28,688 nucleotides of DNA from Flavobacterium psychrophilum (GCA_945862065.1 CAMAWT010000024.1:1-28688), one strand, 5' to 3'. Positions 7,888-16,099 are shown, numbered from the stretch's first letter. Notes: generated from the sequence alone by a model not told the origin. Program-made: numbers and translations.

Positions 7888-7906
7888 AATTCTTACTATT
7901 ATAATT

Positions 7907-7950
7907 AAAACTCCGATTGAAAAGTTCATTTTCTTTCGGAGTTTTTTTTT
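7907..7950 (+). terminator. Rho-independent terminator after the permease
   Basis: A 10-bp stem, AAAACTCCGA (7907-7916) with TCGGAGTTTT (7936-7945), runs directly into a T-run to 7950. Confidence 0.85.
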
Positions 7951-8118
7951 AAAGATATTTTATTCCTTTAGATTTTCATTTCAATTAAATTAGTACAGTA
8001 ATTAGTAATATAAAAACGAAAACTAAAAAATCAAAAAAAATCAACCGATTAACATTTAGATAATTATTTCATAGTATCGTTTTAATTTTTTAATCTGAAA
8101 ATAATGATTTTTAAAAAC

Positions 8119-8126
8119 TATATTTG
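8119..8126 (+). promoter_or_regulatory. -7 motif of the glycosyltransferase pair
   Basis: TATATTTG matches the consensus and lies 15 nt before ATG 8142. It overlaps an in-frame TTG at 8124, which argues that the TTG is not the start and that the ATG is used. Confidence 0.6.
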
Positions 8127-8141
8127 CATTTTAATTTGAAT

Positions 8142-8786
8142 ATGAAAACCAAGAATAAAGTTGCAGTAATAATGGCTGTTTACAATACACCATTTGATAT
8201 CGTTAAAAGAGCAATTGATTCGGTATTAAACCAAACTTTTCAAGATTTTGAGCTATTAATTATTGATGATGGAAGCACAAATGATTCTCAAAAATTAATT
8301 TTGCAATATGCTATAGACCATGAAAATAAAATCACTTATTTAAGACATAAAAATTGTAGCCAATCTGAATCAATAAACCGAGGAATTTTACTAACAAATA
8401 GTGAATACATTACTGTTATTGATGCCGATGATGAATACAAACCAAACCATATTGAATTATGTTTGTCTGAAATAAACTCATTAGATTTGATAGCTTCAAC
8501 TACCGAAACCATAGTAAATAATGAATCCGATTATTATGTGCCCGATCGTTTCAACCAAAACGAAGTAGTCCATGTAGATGATTGTATTTTGTTTGCAACT
8601 CTTTTCGGAAAGAAAGAAGTTTTCACAAGCTTAAATTTTATGAATATGTACGGCGCAGATGCTCATTTTTATGAATGTGCAGAGAAAATGTTTGTTGTAG
8701 AAAAATTAGATTTAAGAACGTATGTTTATTACAGAAACAATCCAGACAGCATAAGCGCAAAAGTTAAATTAAATAATTTGAGTTAA
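8142..8786 (+). CDS. Short family 2 glycosyltransferase
   Basis: A 214-residue GT-A enzyme from ATG 8142; an in-frame TTG at 8124 falls inside the promoter and is rejected. Motifs: VAVIMAVYNTPFDIVKRAID at 7-26, LLIIDDGSTNDS at 38-49, NRGILLTNSEYI at 79-90 and the metal-binding DADDE at 94-98. The C-terminal half is short and lacks the usual acceptor-binding and membrane segments, so it resembles a minimal catalytic domain. Its stop codon is followed at once by the next gene's TTG, suggesting the two act on the same glycan. No other polysaccharide genes are adjacent. Sugar and acceptor are unknown. Confidence 0.88.
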   Translation: MKTKNKVAVIMAVYNTPFDIVKRAIDSVLNQTFQDFELLIIDDGSTNDSQKLILQYAIDHENKITYLRHKNCSQSESINRGILLTNSEYITVIDADDEYKPNHIELCLSEINSLDLIASTTETIVNNESDYYVPDRFNQNEVVHVDDCILFATLFGKKEVFTSLNFMNMYGADAHFYECAEKMFVVEKLDLRTYVYYRNNPDSISAKVKLNNLS

Positions 8787-9548
8787 TTGGAAATACCTTC
8801 AAACATTCAATTATCTAATAGGCTTATATTAGGGTGTCTAATTTCAGGTGTTTATGATGTAAATAGAAGTCAGATGCTATCAGATGATGATTTTTCTACT
8901 ATTGAAAAATGGGCCAATTCTATTTCAAAATTAAATCTTCAAGCCATTATTTTTCATAATAATTTTTCGGAAGAAACAATTTCAAAACATCAGTCAGAAC
9001 ATTTATTATTTATAAAAATAACTCATGATGTTCGTTTTAACCCAAATGTTTTTAGATATTTTATTTACAGTCAATTCTTAAAAAAATATTGTGACAAAAT
9101 CGAATCTGTATTTGTTACCGATGTATCGGATGTTTTGGTCTTGAAAAATCCGTTTATTCAACCTTTGTTTATAGACAATCCCGAATTTGTTTTCTGCGGC
9201 GATGAACCCACCATATGGGATAATGAATGGATGCAACTTCACGGATCGCATTTAAGAAGTCGAATTAACGATTATTTCGAAATTGAGTCGGCTAATAAAT
9301 CACATACTTTATTAAATTGTGGCGTTATTGGAGGTACAATCCAAACAATGAAATCTTTGATCGAATCAATTTGGCAGATTCATGAAACATATAATTTTGA
9401 TAACAACACTTCATTTACAGGAGATATGGGTGTTTTTAACTACATACTTCGAAAAAATTATAAGAACCTTATTTTACATGGTTCACCAGTAAATTCAAAA
9501 TTTAAAGCTTATTTTGATGACGGAACCAATTGGTTTCAACATAAATAG
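8787..9548 (+). CDS. Glycosyltransferase-like protein of unrecognised family, TTG start
   Basis: About 253 residues, starting at TTG 8787 directly after the preceding TAA; the next in-frame ATG is at residue 30, inside what looks like the first conserved region, so the TTG is preferred. I do not recognise a named family, but the layout resembles a GT-A nucleotide-sugar transferase: VFVTDVSDVLVLKNPF at 108-123 occupies the place of a DxD metal site (as DxxD), FVFCGDEP at 135-141 follows, then LLNCGVIGG at 175-183, TGDMGVFNYI at 211-220 and HGSPVNS at 231-237, all reminiscent of GT8-type patterns. There is no signal peptide or transmembrane segment. Co-translation with the GT2 gene supports a joint role in glycan assembly (inference). 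Confidence 0.7.
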   Translation: MEIPSNIQLSNRLILGCLISGVYDVNRSQMLSDDDFSTIEKWANSISKLNLQAIIFHNNFSEETISKHQSEHLLFIKITHDVRFNPNVFRYFIYSQFLKKYCDKIESVFVTDVSDVLVLKNPFIQPLFIDNPEFVFCGDEPTIWDNEWMQLHGSHLRSRINDYFEIESANKSHTLLNCGVIGGTIQTMKSLIESIWQIHETYNFDNNTSFTGDMGVFNYILRKNYKNLILHGSPVNSKFKAYFDDGTNWFQHK

Positions 9549-9556
9549 CTTGGTTC

Positions 9557-9606
9557 AATGTCAGAATGTCATATAATTTTCGACATTATTCTACAAATGA
9601 CTGACA
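9557..9606. repeat. Cluster of TGTCA/TGACA repeats upstream of dnaK
   Basis: Direct repeat AATGTCAG-AATGTCAT (9557-9572), inverted copy GACATT (9582-9587) and TGACTGACA (9598-9606). TGTCAG at 9559-9564 and CTGACA at 9601-9606 form an outer inverted pair; AATGTC at 9565-9570 and GACATT form an inner one. The location is right for an activator binding region upstream of the sigma-54-type element. Confidence 0.5.
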
Positions 9607-9626
9607 ATTTATATCCAAAAATGCAA

Positions 9627-9642
9627 TGGCACAAAGATTGCT
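9627..9642 (+). promoter_or_regulatory. Sigma-54 (RpoN) type -24/-12 promoter of dnaK
   Basis: TGGCACAAAGATTGCT matches TGGCAC-N5-TTGCW at every defined position, with the obligatory GG (9628-9629) and GC (9640-9641) separated by exactly 10 nt. The predicted transcript start is about 9653, leaving a leader of roughly 40 nt before dnaK. No TAnnTTTG motif occurs in the 147-bp intergenic region. Confidence 0.7.
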
Positions 9643-9695
9643 TTTTTGAAAGGGAGTTATAAAATGAATTTTCTAAAATTAAATTAAATATAAAA

Positions 9696-11576
9696 ATGGG
9701 AAAAATAATTGGAATTGATTTGGGAACAACCAACTCTTGCGTTTCTGTAATGGAAGGACAAGAAGCAGTAGTAATCCCTAATTCAGAAGGTAAAAGAACA
9801 ACTCCTTCTATTATTGCTTTTGTAGAAGGTGGAGAAATTAAAGTGGGCGACCCTGCAAAAAGACAAGCGGTAACCAACCCGACAAAAACAATTGCTTCGA
9901 TCAAACGTTTTATGGGACAATCTTTCTCTGAAACTACTTCAGAAGCAAAAAGAGTTCCTTATTCAGTTGTTAAAGGAGACAACAATACACCACGTGTAGA
10001 TATTGATGGTCGTTTGTATACGGCACAAGAATTGTCTGCAATGACTCTTCAAAAAATGAAGAAAACTGCTGAAGACTACTTAGGTCAAACAGTTACTGAA
10101 GCTGTTATTACGGTTCCTGCTTACTTTAACGATGCGCAACGTCAGGCTACTAAAGAAGCAGGTGAAATCGCAGGTCTGAAAGTAATGCGTATTATCAACG
10201 AGCCAACTGCTGCGGCTTTAGCTTACGGATTAGATAAAAAAGGAACAGATCAAAAAATTGCTGTATACGATTTAGGTGGAGGTACTTTTGATATTTCGAT
10301 TCTTGAATTGGGTGACGGAGTTTTCGAAGTATTATCTACTAACGGAGATACACACTTAGGTGGTGATGATTTTGATCAAACAATCATTGACTGGTTGGCT
10401 GACGAATTCAAATCGGAAGAAGGAATTGATTTACGTTTGGACCCAATGTCTTTACAACGTATTAAAGAAGCGGCTGAAAAAGCAAAAATTGAGTTGTCAT
10501 CTTCAGCAGAAACTGAAATCAACTTACCATATGTTACAGCTACAGCTTCTGGACCTAAACACTTAGTAAAAAAATTATCAAGATCTAAATTTGAGCAATT
10601 ATCAGATTCTTTAGTTAAACGTTCTATGGAACCAGTAGCTAAAGCGTTGAAAGATGCTGGTTTATCTACATCTGATATTGACGAAGTTATCCTTGTAGGA
10701 GGTTCTACTCGTATGCCAAGAATTGCAGATGAAGTTGAAAAATTCTTTGGTAAAAAAGCATCAAAAGGAGTAAACCCTGATGAAGTTGTTGCTATCGGAG
10801 CTGCTATTCAAGGTGGCGTTTTATCTGGAGATGTAAAAGATGTATTGTTACTTGACGTAACACCTCTTTCTTTAGGTATTGAAACTATGGGTGGTGTAAT
10901 GACTACATTAATTGAGTCTAATACTACAATTCCAACTAAAAAATCGCAAATTTTCTCTACTGCTGCAGATTCGCAACCAACTGTTGAATTACACGTTCTT
11001 CAAGGAGCTAGAGCAATGGCCGCTGATAATAAAACAATTGGACGTTTCAACTTAGATGGTATTCCACCAGCACCAAGAGGTGTTCCTCAAATTGAAGTAA
11101 CTTTTGATATTGATGCAAATGGTATCATCAAAGTTTCGGCTACTGATAAAGGAACTGGAAAATCTCATGACATTCGTATCGAAGCTTCATCTGGATTAAC
11201 AGCTGAAGAAATCGAGAAAATGAAAAAAGATGCTGAAGCAAATGCTGGAGCAGATAAAATTGCAAGAGAAAGAGCAGAAAAATTGAACGAAGCTGACAGT
11301 ATGATTTTCCAAACAGAAAGTCAATTGAAAGAATTGGGAGATAAATTGACTGACGAACATAAAACGGCTATTGAATATGCTTTAACTGAATTGAGAATGG
11401 CGCACCAATCGCAAGATTTAGATGCTATTCAAAAAGGTTTAGATAATGTTAATGCAGCTTGGAAAACAGCTACTGAAGCAATGTATGCTCAAGGAGAACA
11501 AGGTCAAGCGGCTCAACCGCAAGCTGAAACTCAAGGCGACAATACGCAAGATGTTGACTTTGAAGAAGTGAAATAA
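9696..11576 (+). CDS. dnaK: Molecular chaperone DnaK (Hsp70)
   Basis: A 626-residue Hsp70. The ATPase domain opens with [18 protein letters not shown] (phosphate-binding loop 1), and contains [27 protein letters not shown] and [13 protein letters not shown]. The substrate-binding domain begins around 385 after the linker [13 protein letters not shown]. The tail ends DVDFEEVK, close to the usual EEVK-type C-terminus. Length is normal. dnaJ, grpE and hrcA are absent from the window, so it is monocistronic, with a strong terminator and an unusual sigma-54-like promoter in place of the phylum's usual -7 motif. It folds new and stress-damaged proteins in the cytoplasm with DnaJ/GrpE. Confidence 0.98.
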   Translation: MGKIIGIDLGTTNSCVSVMEGQEAVVIPNSEGKRTTPSIIAFVEGGEIKVGDPAKRQAVTNPTKTIASIKRFMGQSFSETTSEAKRVPYSVVKGDNNTPRVDIDGRLYTAQELSAMTLQKMKKTAEDYLGQTVTEAVITVPAYFNDAQRQATKEAGEIAGLKVMRIINEPTAAALAYGLDKKGTDQKIAVYDLGGGTFDISILELGDGVFEVLSTNGDTHLGGDDFDQTIIDWLADEFKSEEGIDLRLDPMSLQRIKEAAEKAKIELSSSAETEINLPYVTATASGPKHLVKKLSRSKFEQLSDSLVKRSMEPVAKALKDAGLSTSDIDEVILVGGSTRMPRIADEVEKFFGKKASKGVNPDEVVAIGAAIQGGVLSGDVKDVLLLDVTPLSLGIETMGGVMTTLIESNTTIPTKKSQIFSTAADSQPTVELHVLQGARAMAADNKTIGRFNLDGIPPAPRGVPQIEVTFDIDANGIIKVSATDKGTGKSHDIRIEASSGLTAEEIEKMKKDAEANAGADKIARERAEKLNEADSMIFQTESQLKELGDKLTDEHKTAIEYALTELRMAHQSQDLDAIQKGLDNVNAAWKTATEAMYAQGEQGQAAQPQAETQGDNTQDVDFEEVK

Positions 11577-11601
11577 TTTTCTTTACAATCAATTTAAAAT
11601 T

Positions 11602-11632
11602 AAATGCTGGGTTTTTCCCAGCATTTTTTTTT
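11602..11632 (+). terminator. Rho-independent terminator of dnaK
   Basis: Perfect 10-bp stem AAATGCTGGG (11602-11611) / CCCAGCATTT (11617-11626), 5-nt T loop, followed by a T-run. Confidence 0.93.
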
Positions 11633-11702
11633 ATGGTTTATTTTCGATATTAATTTATATAATCCAAGAAAGATTATTGTAATTTCAAAACTGTCCGATT
11701 TT

Positions 11703-12584
11703 TTATTCTCTAAACATTTTAGATATCACAAAAGCATGCGGAAACGTAATCGCAGCTAGAAAAGAGAAAAATACAGCATTAAATATTATTTCATCCTTTA
11801 ATAATAAATATAGAATTACTACTCCAAACAAAGAAATCAACCAAATAATCAAACCAGATTTGAAATATTTTATCGAAGTAGATTTGGTAACATCACCATA
11901 TAAAAATTCAATTTGACTTATAACTGATGGAAAACTATGCCACAAAACAAAATAAATGGCAAACCCCCAAATCAAACTTGAAGAAACAAAAATTATAGAA
12001 AAAATGAATAAATAGAAAAAATCTTGTAATAATATATTTCTTAAAGAAATTACTTTTACATATAAATAAACAAACAATATAAAGGTTATAAAGATTGTTA
12101 TTGACGTTAATAATTGAAAATAAAAATCTGGAATGTTTACAGATGATATTTCAAAAATAATTTGTTGAACTTCTTCCTTATTGAAATAGAATAAAAGGAA
12201 CAAAATACATGTTCCATACACAAATTGAAATATATGTTTTATAATTTTAGATGGATATTCTTCTATATGCTGCCATTGTTGTTCTCCAAAATGATAAGCA
12301 CTAATGAAGATAAAGAGAACAAGCGCAATAAAAGGAATATTATAAAAAGAAACTATTCCGAGTAGAACAACTGCTATATATTTCATTAAAATTTTAATGT
12401 TTGAATGTGCGTCTTTTTCTTTGTTTAATTTTTTTAAGAGCATTAAATCATTCGATCCATGAAATATTCCGACGGTAAAAATCAGTGCAAAACCAATAAT
12501 TACTTGGGTTTTTTCTAAAAAAAAGGAATCAATCCACAAACAAAAAAAGCTAATAATATTGACGAACTTTCTATATTTTTCCAT
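11703..12584 (-). CDS. blh: Brp/Blh family beta-carotene 15,15'-dioxygenase
   Basis: A 293-residue membrane protein with about 7-8 hydrophobic segments. The family cleaves beta-carotene to two molecules of retinal, the chromophore of the rhodopsin encoded divergently next door. The conserved metal-binding histidines are present: FHGSNDL at 41-47 (H42), SAYHFGEQQW at 95-104 (H98), LWHS at 214-217 (H216) and FPHAFVISKMF at 281-291 (H283). ATG 12584 is chosen; a TTG two codons upstream is in frame but less likely. Carotenoid synthesis genes (crtE/B/I/Y) are not in the window. Pairing with an opsin is the classical arrangement in marine and freshwater flavobacteria. Confidence 0.93.
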   Translation of the reverse strand: MEKYRKFVNIISFFCLWIDSFFLEKTQVIIGFALIFTVGIFHGSNDLMLLKKLNKEKDAHSNIKILMKYIAVVLLGIVSFYNIPFIALVLFIFISAYHFGEQQWQHIEEYPSKIIKHIFQFVYGTCILFLLFYFNKEEVQQIIFEISSVNIPDFYFQLLTSITIFITFILFVYLYVKVISLRNILLQDFFYLFIFSIIFVSSSLIWGFAIYFVLWHSFPSVISQIEFLYGDVTKSTSIKYFKSGLIIWLISLFGVVILYLLLKDEIIFNAVFFSFLAAITFPHAFVISKMFRE

Positions 12585-12614
12585 AAACAAATGTTAAATT
12601 TTTAAATACTGTAT

Positions 12615-12622
12615 CAAAAATA
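12615..12622 (-). promoter_or_regulatory. -7 motif of blh
   Basis: The minus strand reads TATTTTTG (TAnnTTTG), 30 nt upstream of the blh ATG. No matching TTG is seen upstream. Confidence 0.45.
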
Positions 12623-12665
12623 GCGAAAAAAATTAAATAAAATTTTTTTTTGTTTCTTTTTATAT

Positions 12666-12673
12666 TATATTTG
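12666..12673 (+). promoter_or_regulatory. -7 motif of the proteorhodopsin gene
   Basis: TATATTTG, an exact consensus match, 34 nt before the opsin ATG. An upstream TTTG at 12649-12652 is only 13 nt away, so no proper -33 box is claimed. Confidence 0.6.
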
Positions 12674-12707
12674 TTAAACAATTTTTTAATCATTAAAACC
12701 AAATTTT

Positions 12708-13421
12708 ATGTTAAACACAATGTTAATTTCTAAAATGTTACCAAACGATTATGTTGGATTTACATTTTTTGTAGGATGTATGGCCATGATGGCAGCATCA
12801 GCTTTTTTCTTTTTATCATTAAGTCAATTTGATAAAAAATGGAGAACATCAGTACTTGTTTCAGGTTTAATTACCTTCATTGCAGCAGTACACTATTTTT
12901 ACATGAGAGATTATTGGGCATCTTTTGAAGAGTCTCCAACATTCTTCCGTTATGTGGATTGGGTACTTACTGTGCCATTGATGTGTTTAGAGTTTTACTT
13001 AATTTTGAAAGTTGCAGGTGCTAAAACTTCATTATTATGGAAAATGATTTTCTATTCTTTAGTAATGTTAGTTACAGGTTACTTTGGAGAAGCAGTAGAT
13101 CCTTCAAATGCTTGGATGTGGGGATTAATTTCAGGAATTGCTTACTTCGCAATTGCTTATGAAATCTGGTTCGGTGAAGCATCTAAATTGGCTAAAGCTG
13201 CAGGTGGTTCTGTATTAGAAGCGCACAAAATTTTATGCTGGTTCGTACTTGTTGGTTGGGCTATCTATCCATTAGGATACATGTTAGGAACTGATGGTTG
13301 GTACACTAGTATTGTTGGAAAAGGAAATGTAGATGTAGCTTACAATATCGCCGATGCAATTAACAAAATCGGTTTCGGATTGGTTATTTACAACTTAGCA
13401 GTTAAATCTACTAAAGAGTAA
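12708..13421 (+). CDS. Proteorhodopsin, light-driven proton pump (green-tuned)
   Basis: A 237-residue, seven-helix type I rhodopsin in the inner membrane. Helix C reads RYVDWVLTVPLMCLEFY: D84 is the proton acceptor, T88 the middle residue and E95 the proton donor, which together form the DTE motif of outward proton pumps and exclude the NDQ sodium-pump and NTQ chloride-pump classes. M92 occupies the spectral tuning site, indicating green absorption as in most flavobacterial proteorhodopsins. The Schiff-base lysine is K220 in NIADAINKIGFG, with counterion D216; H62 matches the histidine that pairs with the acceptor. It starts at the first of two close ATGs (the second is residue 5). blh is divergent across about 120 bp. 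Confidence 0.97.
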   Translation: MLNTMLISKMLPNDYVGFTFFVGCMAMMAASAFFFLSLSQFDKKWRTSVLVSGLITFIAAVHYFYMRDYWASFEESPTFFRYVDWVLTVPLMCLEFYLILKVAGAKTSLLWKMIFYSLVMLVTGYFGEAVDPSNAWMWGLISGIAYFAIAYEIWFGEASKLAKAAGGSVLEAHKILCWFVLVGWAIYPLGYMLGTDGWYTSIVGKGNVDVAYNIADAINKIGFGLVIYNLAVKSTKE

Positions 13422-13441
13422 TTAGTCAATTTTTATTTTTT

Positions 13442-13471
13442 AAAAGCCGTCTATTTTAGACGGCTTTTTTT
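13442..13471 (+). terminator. Terminator of the proteorhodopsin gene
   Basis: 12-bp perfect stem AAAAGCCGTCTA (13442-13453) / TAGACGGCTTTT (13457-13468) with a 3-nt loop and T-run. Confidence 0.93.
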
Positions 13472-13520
13472 ATTTCATTTAAAAAAAAAGTGTACATTAG
13501 CTCTAATCAAATCCAATATT

Positions 13521-14096
13521 ATGAAAAATACTATGTACCTATTTGCTTTTTTAATTTGTCTATCAAGTTTTGGTCAAAAAAAGAAAAGCGTAACCACCAA
13601 GTCATCGAACGGATTAGCTAAGATTGATAACCTAATTGCCGAAATAAAAAACGGAAATTTTCAAATTTCCATTTCTAATAAAGGAAAAGTAGTTGATACA
13701 ATATGTATTAAAAAAGTAGATAAATCTCTTCCTGAAACTTGCAAAATAACTCCTTTTAATGCAAACGGAACAAAATTATATTTGATAACATGGACTGAAA
13801 AATCAAATATCAAAACCGATTTAAAGACAGAAGATAAATCGTTTGTCTATTCTAATATCTATGAACTTTCTACCAAGAAAAAAGTATTTTTCAATACACA
13901 GCTAACCAATAATATTGTTGAAAAAGTATTTTTAGATACAAATAAAACGGCTTCAGAAACACAAACTCGTGTGAGAAGAGAAGGATACGAATTCATTCTG
14001 AATCCAGACGGAACCATTATTCAAAAAACAGCAAAGCAACTCAACAAGTTTAAATATGATGCTTCAACTGCTTCTTTTATTGATGCTAAGAAATAA
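13521..14096 (+). CDS. Secreted hypothetical protein
   Basis: A 191-residue protein with an N-terminal signal peptide ending around SSFGQ (residues 15-19), so it is probably exported. The mature part is lysine-rich and beta-strand-like, with KNGNFQISISNKGKVVDTIC near 43-62 and a C-terminal YEFILNPDGTIIQKTAKQ near 155-172. I recognise no domain. It starts at ATG 13521; a second ATG at residue 5 is possible. Its stop lies 3 bp from the stop of the convergent gene on the minus strand. No strong promoter motif was found in the short gap after the opsin terminator. Confidence 0.75.
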   Translation: MKNTMYLFAFLICLSSFGQKKKSVTTKSSNGLAKIDNLIAEIKNGNFQISISNKGKVVDTICIKKVDKSLPETCKITPFNANGTKLYLITWTEKSNIKTDLKTEDKSFVYSNIYELSTKKKVFFNTQLTNNIVEKVFLDTNKTASETQTRVRREGYEFILNPDGTIIQKTAKQLNKFKYDASTASFIDAKK

Positions 14097-14099
14097 TAA

Positions 14100-14786
14100 T
14101 TATCGAAACCAATTACCAATAGAATGAAAAATTTTGCCAAAAAAGGTGCGTTTTTTGCAGATATACACTTCTCCTATAAGTATATTTTCTGATTGTTTTA
14201 ATTCAATTTTGTAAAAATTATTTTCGTCAACTTTTTTTTCTATAGTTTTAAGCCCTATAAACGAAACCACCATCACTTCATTCTCTTTAGCTTCAATACT
14301 AAAATTGCCATCCAAATCCGTTTGAGTACTTATTTTGGTACCTTTTATCACCACATTTGCACCTGGTAACGGACCAACATTATCACTTACAGTACCTTTT
14401 ATTGTTTTACCAGCAGAATAGGATGGAGCTATCATTTTTCCTAACATAAAATTTTCATGTTGCTCGGTATTTGGTTTTTCTTGCGCCATAACTTCCAGAC
14501 TTTCAATACCCACTAGCGTCATAAAAGCAGTAGTTGTAGCCAGCCAAACACTCGATTTTTTTTCAACAACTTCAATTTCTCTGTTCAATTGCGTGTTTTT
14601 AAATCGTCCGCAAAGTTTGTCGTCTTTTTTGTAGGCTTCCAAAATTTCACGATCGGTTTTTTTCGTAAAATCAATCACGTTTTTCATACATGAATCACAA
14701 AAACGTCCTTTGTCAACCGTCGTCAAAGCTTGCCAATCTTCATGACAAGGCTGCGGAATCGATATTTGAATGGCAGTATTTTTCAT
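14100..14786 (-). CDS. Cys-rich N-terminus plus CarboxypepD_reg-like domain protein
   Basis: A 228-residue three-part protein. Residues 8-62 carry a Cys-rich zinc-ribbon-like segment: IPQPCHEDW (11-18), GRFCDSCMKNVIDFT (27-41) and CGRF (59-62). A single hydrophobic segment lies near 79-100. The C-terminal part, about 125-195, is a carboxypeptidase-regulatory-like beta domain: IKGTVSDNVGPLPGANVVIK, then TQTDLDGNFSIEA and VVSFIGLKTIEKKV, as in TonB-dependent receptor N-termini but without any barrel. Proteins with this layout are frequent in flavobacteria and their function is unknown. The topology suggests a cytoplasmic metal-binding head and a periplasmic beta domain (inference). Confidence 0.82.
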   Translation of the reverse strand: MKNTAIQISIPQPCHEDWQALTTVDKGRFCDSCMKNVIDFTKKTDREILEAYKKDDKLCGRFKNTQLNREIEVVEKKSSVWLATTTAFMTLVGIESLEVMAQEKPNTEQHENFMLGKMIAPSYSAGKTIKGTVSDNVGPLPGANVVIKGTKISTQTDLDGNFSIEAKENEVMVVSFIGLKTIEKKVDENNFYKIELKQSENILIGEVYICKKRTFFGKIFHSIGNWFR

Positions 14787-14873
14787 CTCAATATTTTTTT
14801 AGGTTAGTCCTTTTATATAAAGAGTACATTTTTCCCAAAAAGGTTGGAAAGTAATTTAAAAAATATAAAATTT

Positions 14874-15006
14874 GGGCGTTCCCCGCTACACAAATTTCTT
14901 CCAATACAAAATCATCTTAGCGGGTCGGGCTATCCGTTGCAAGTCCTCGCAACCTTTCGCTGACGCTTCAGGCTGCTGTGGGCTTTCCACTGCTATCCCT
15001 AACGCA
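14874..15006. repeat. Flavobacterial intergenic repeat, copy A
   Basis: A GC-richer block bounded by GGGCGTT...CTAACGCA, with internal AGCGGGTCGGGCTATCCG and GGGCTTTCCACTGCTATCC. Copy B at 17297-17394 is the same family in reverse orientation: the outer blocks align while the middle differs. It has no coding potential. It resembles intergenic repeats I know from other Flavobacterium genomes; its function is unknown. Confidence 0.7.
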
Positions 15007-15036
15007 GTTTTGTAGTTATAACAAAATGAAGTAGAT

Positions 15037-16074
15037 TTAGTTATTTATCTTAATTTCAAATATTTTTTCCCAATTTTTTCCCGTTACAAACACTGTTTTA
15101 GTTTTGGCATTGTAGGCAATTCCATTCAAAACTTCGGCTTCAGCATAGGTAATTTCTTTTCTTAATTTTGATAAATCAACAATCGCTTCTACATATCCAT
15201 TGGCTGGATTGATGATAGCAATGGCATCTTTTTGCCAAATATTAGCATATATTTTGCCATCAATAAACTCCAATTCATTCAAGCTTTTGATTTTATTGAT
15301 ACCCGCATAAACATTAACATAGTCTTTTATCTTTTGGGTTTCAGGATCCATGGTCCATATTTTTTCTGTCCCGTCAGATTGGTAAATAACCGTTCCGTCA
15401 TTCGTCATTCCCCAACCTTCAATTTGTTTATCGTAAGTAAACGTTTTTTCGAGCACACCCGTTTTTTGATTGTAAATAAAACCTGTGTTTTCTTGCCAAG
15501 ACAATTGAAATATTTTCCCTTTCAAAACCGTAATGCCTTCACCAAAATACTGTTTGTCCAAAGCTACTTCTTTGTAAATTTTACCTGATTTAACATCGTA
15601 TTTTCTGAAATAAGAACCTCCTTTTTGTCCCGTACTTTCATACAAAGTATCATTATGAAATTCTAAACCTTCAGTAAAAGCTTTAAAATCATGTGAATAG
15701 GTGTTTACAATAGAGTAGGTGAGCAGTTTTGGTTCGAAAGGTGAAACCAGTTCTACTCGAGATGAATCAATTTCTGAAGCACCTTCAAAATAAACAGTAG
15801 CTTCAATATTCTGATAACCAAGCTTTTGATTTTTTAATTCAAATGTAAACGGAGTTAGCCCATTTGACTTCCCAACTTTTTTGTCGTTAATTTTAAAAAT
15901 GATACTATCAACCGTTTTGTTTTCTGTATTTACAACTTTTAATTGCAATACATCTTGAGGTTTATATTGTGCTTCGAGTTTACTTTCGTCGATACTAAAA
16001 TATTTTTTTGTTTCGCTACAACTAGATACTAAAACAGCTAAAACAATGAATGATAAAAGATTATGAATTTTCAT
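15037..16074 (-). CDS. Glutaminyl-peptide cyclotransferase lipoprotein (plant-type QC)
   Basis: A 345-residue envelope lipoprotein with lipobox VSSC (Cys19). Residues about 35-115 form a beta-rich N-terminal extension. The rest is the five-bladed propeller of plant/bacterial glutamine cyclotransferases (PF05096), which convert N-terminal Gln to pyroglutamate. Diagnostic segments are FKAFTEGLEF, LYESTGQKGGSYFRKYD, YFGEGITVL, EGWGMTNDG, SLNELEFIDGKIYANIWQ, and the closing VTGKNWEKIFEI. Length is normal for the lipoprotein version in Bacteroidota. It is transcribed divergently from the SRP RNA gene. Confidence 0.92.
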   Translation of the reverse strand: MKIHNLLSFIVLAVLVSSCSETKKYFSIDESKLEAQYKPQDVLQLKVVNTENKTVDSIIFKINDKKVGKSNGLTPFTFELKNQKLGYQNIEATVYFEGASEIDSSRVELVSPFEPKLLTYSIVNTYSHDFKAFTEGLEFHNDTLYESTGQKGGSYFRKYDVKSGKIYKEVALDKQYFGEGITVLKGKIFQLSWQENTGFIYNQKTGVLEKTFTYDKQIEGWGMTNDGTVIYQSDGTEKIWTMDPETQKIKDYVNVYAGINKIKSLNELEFIDGKIYANIWQKDAIAIINPANGYVEAIVDLSKLRKEITYAEAEVLNGIAYNAKTKTVFVTGKNWEKIFEIKINN

Positions 16075-16099
16075 AAATATTATATTGAAATTATAGTTA

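Noticed and set aside
8124..8141. Extended start (TTG) for the GT2 gene
   Set aside because: The TTG sits inside the TATATTTG promoter motif, so it would be upstream of, or at, the transcript start; ATG 8142 is preferred.
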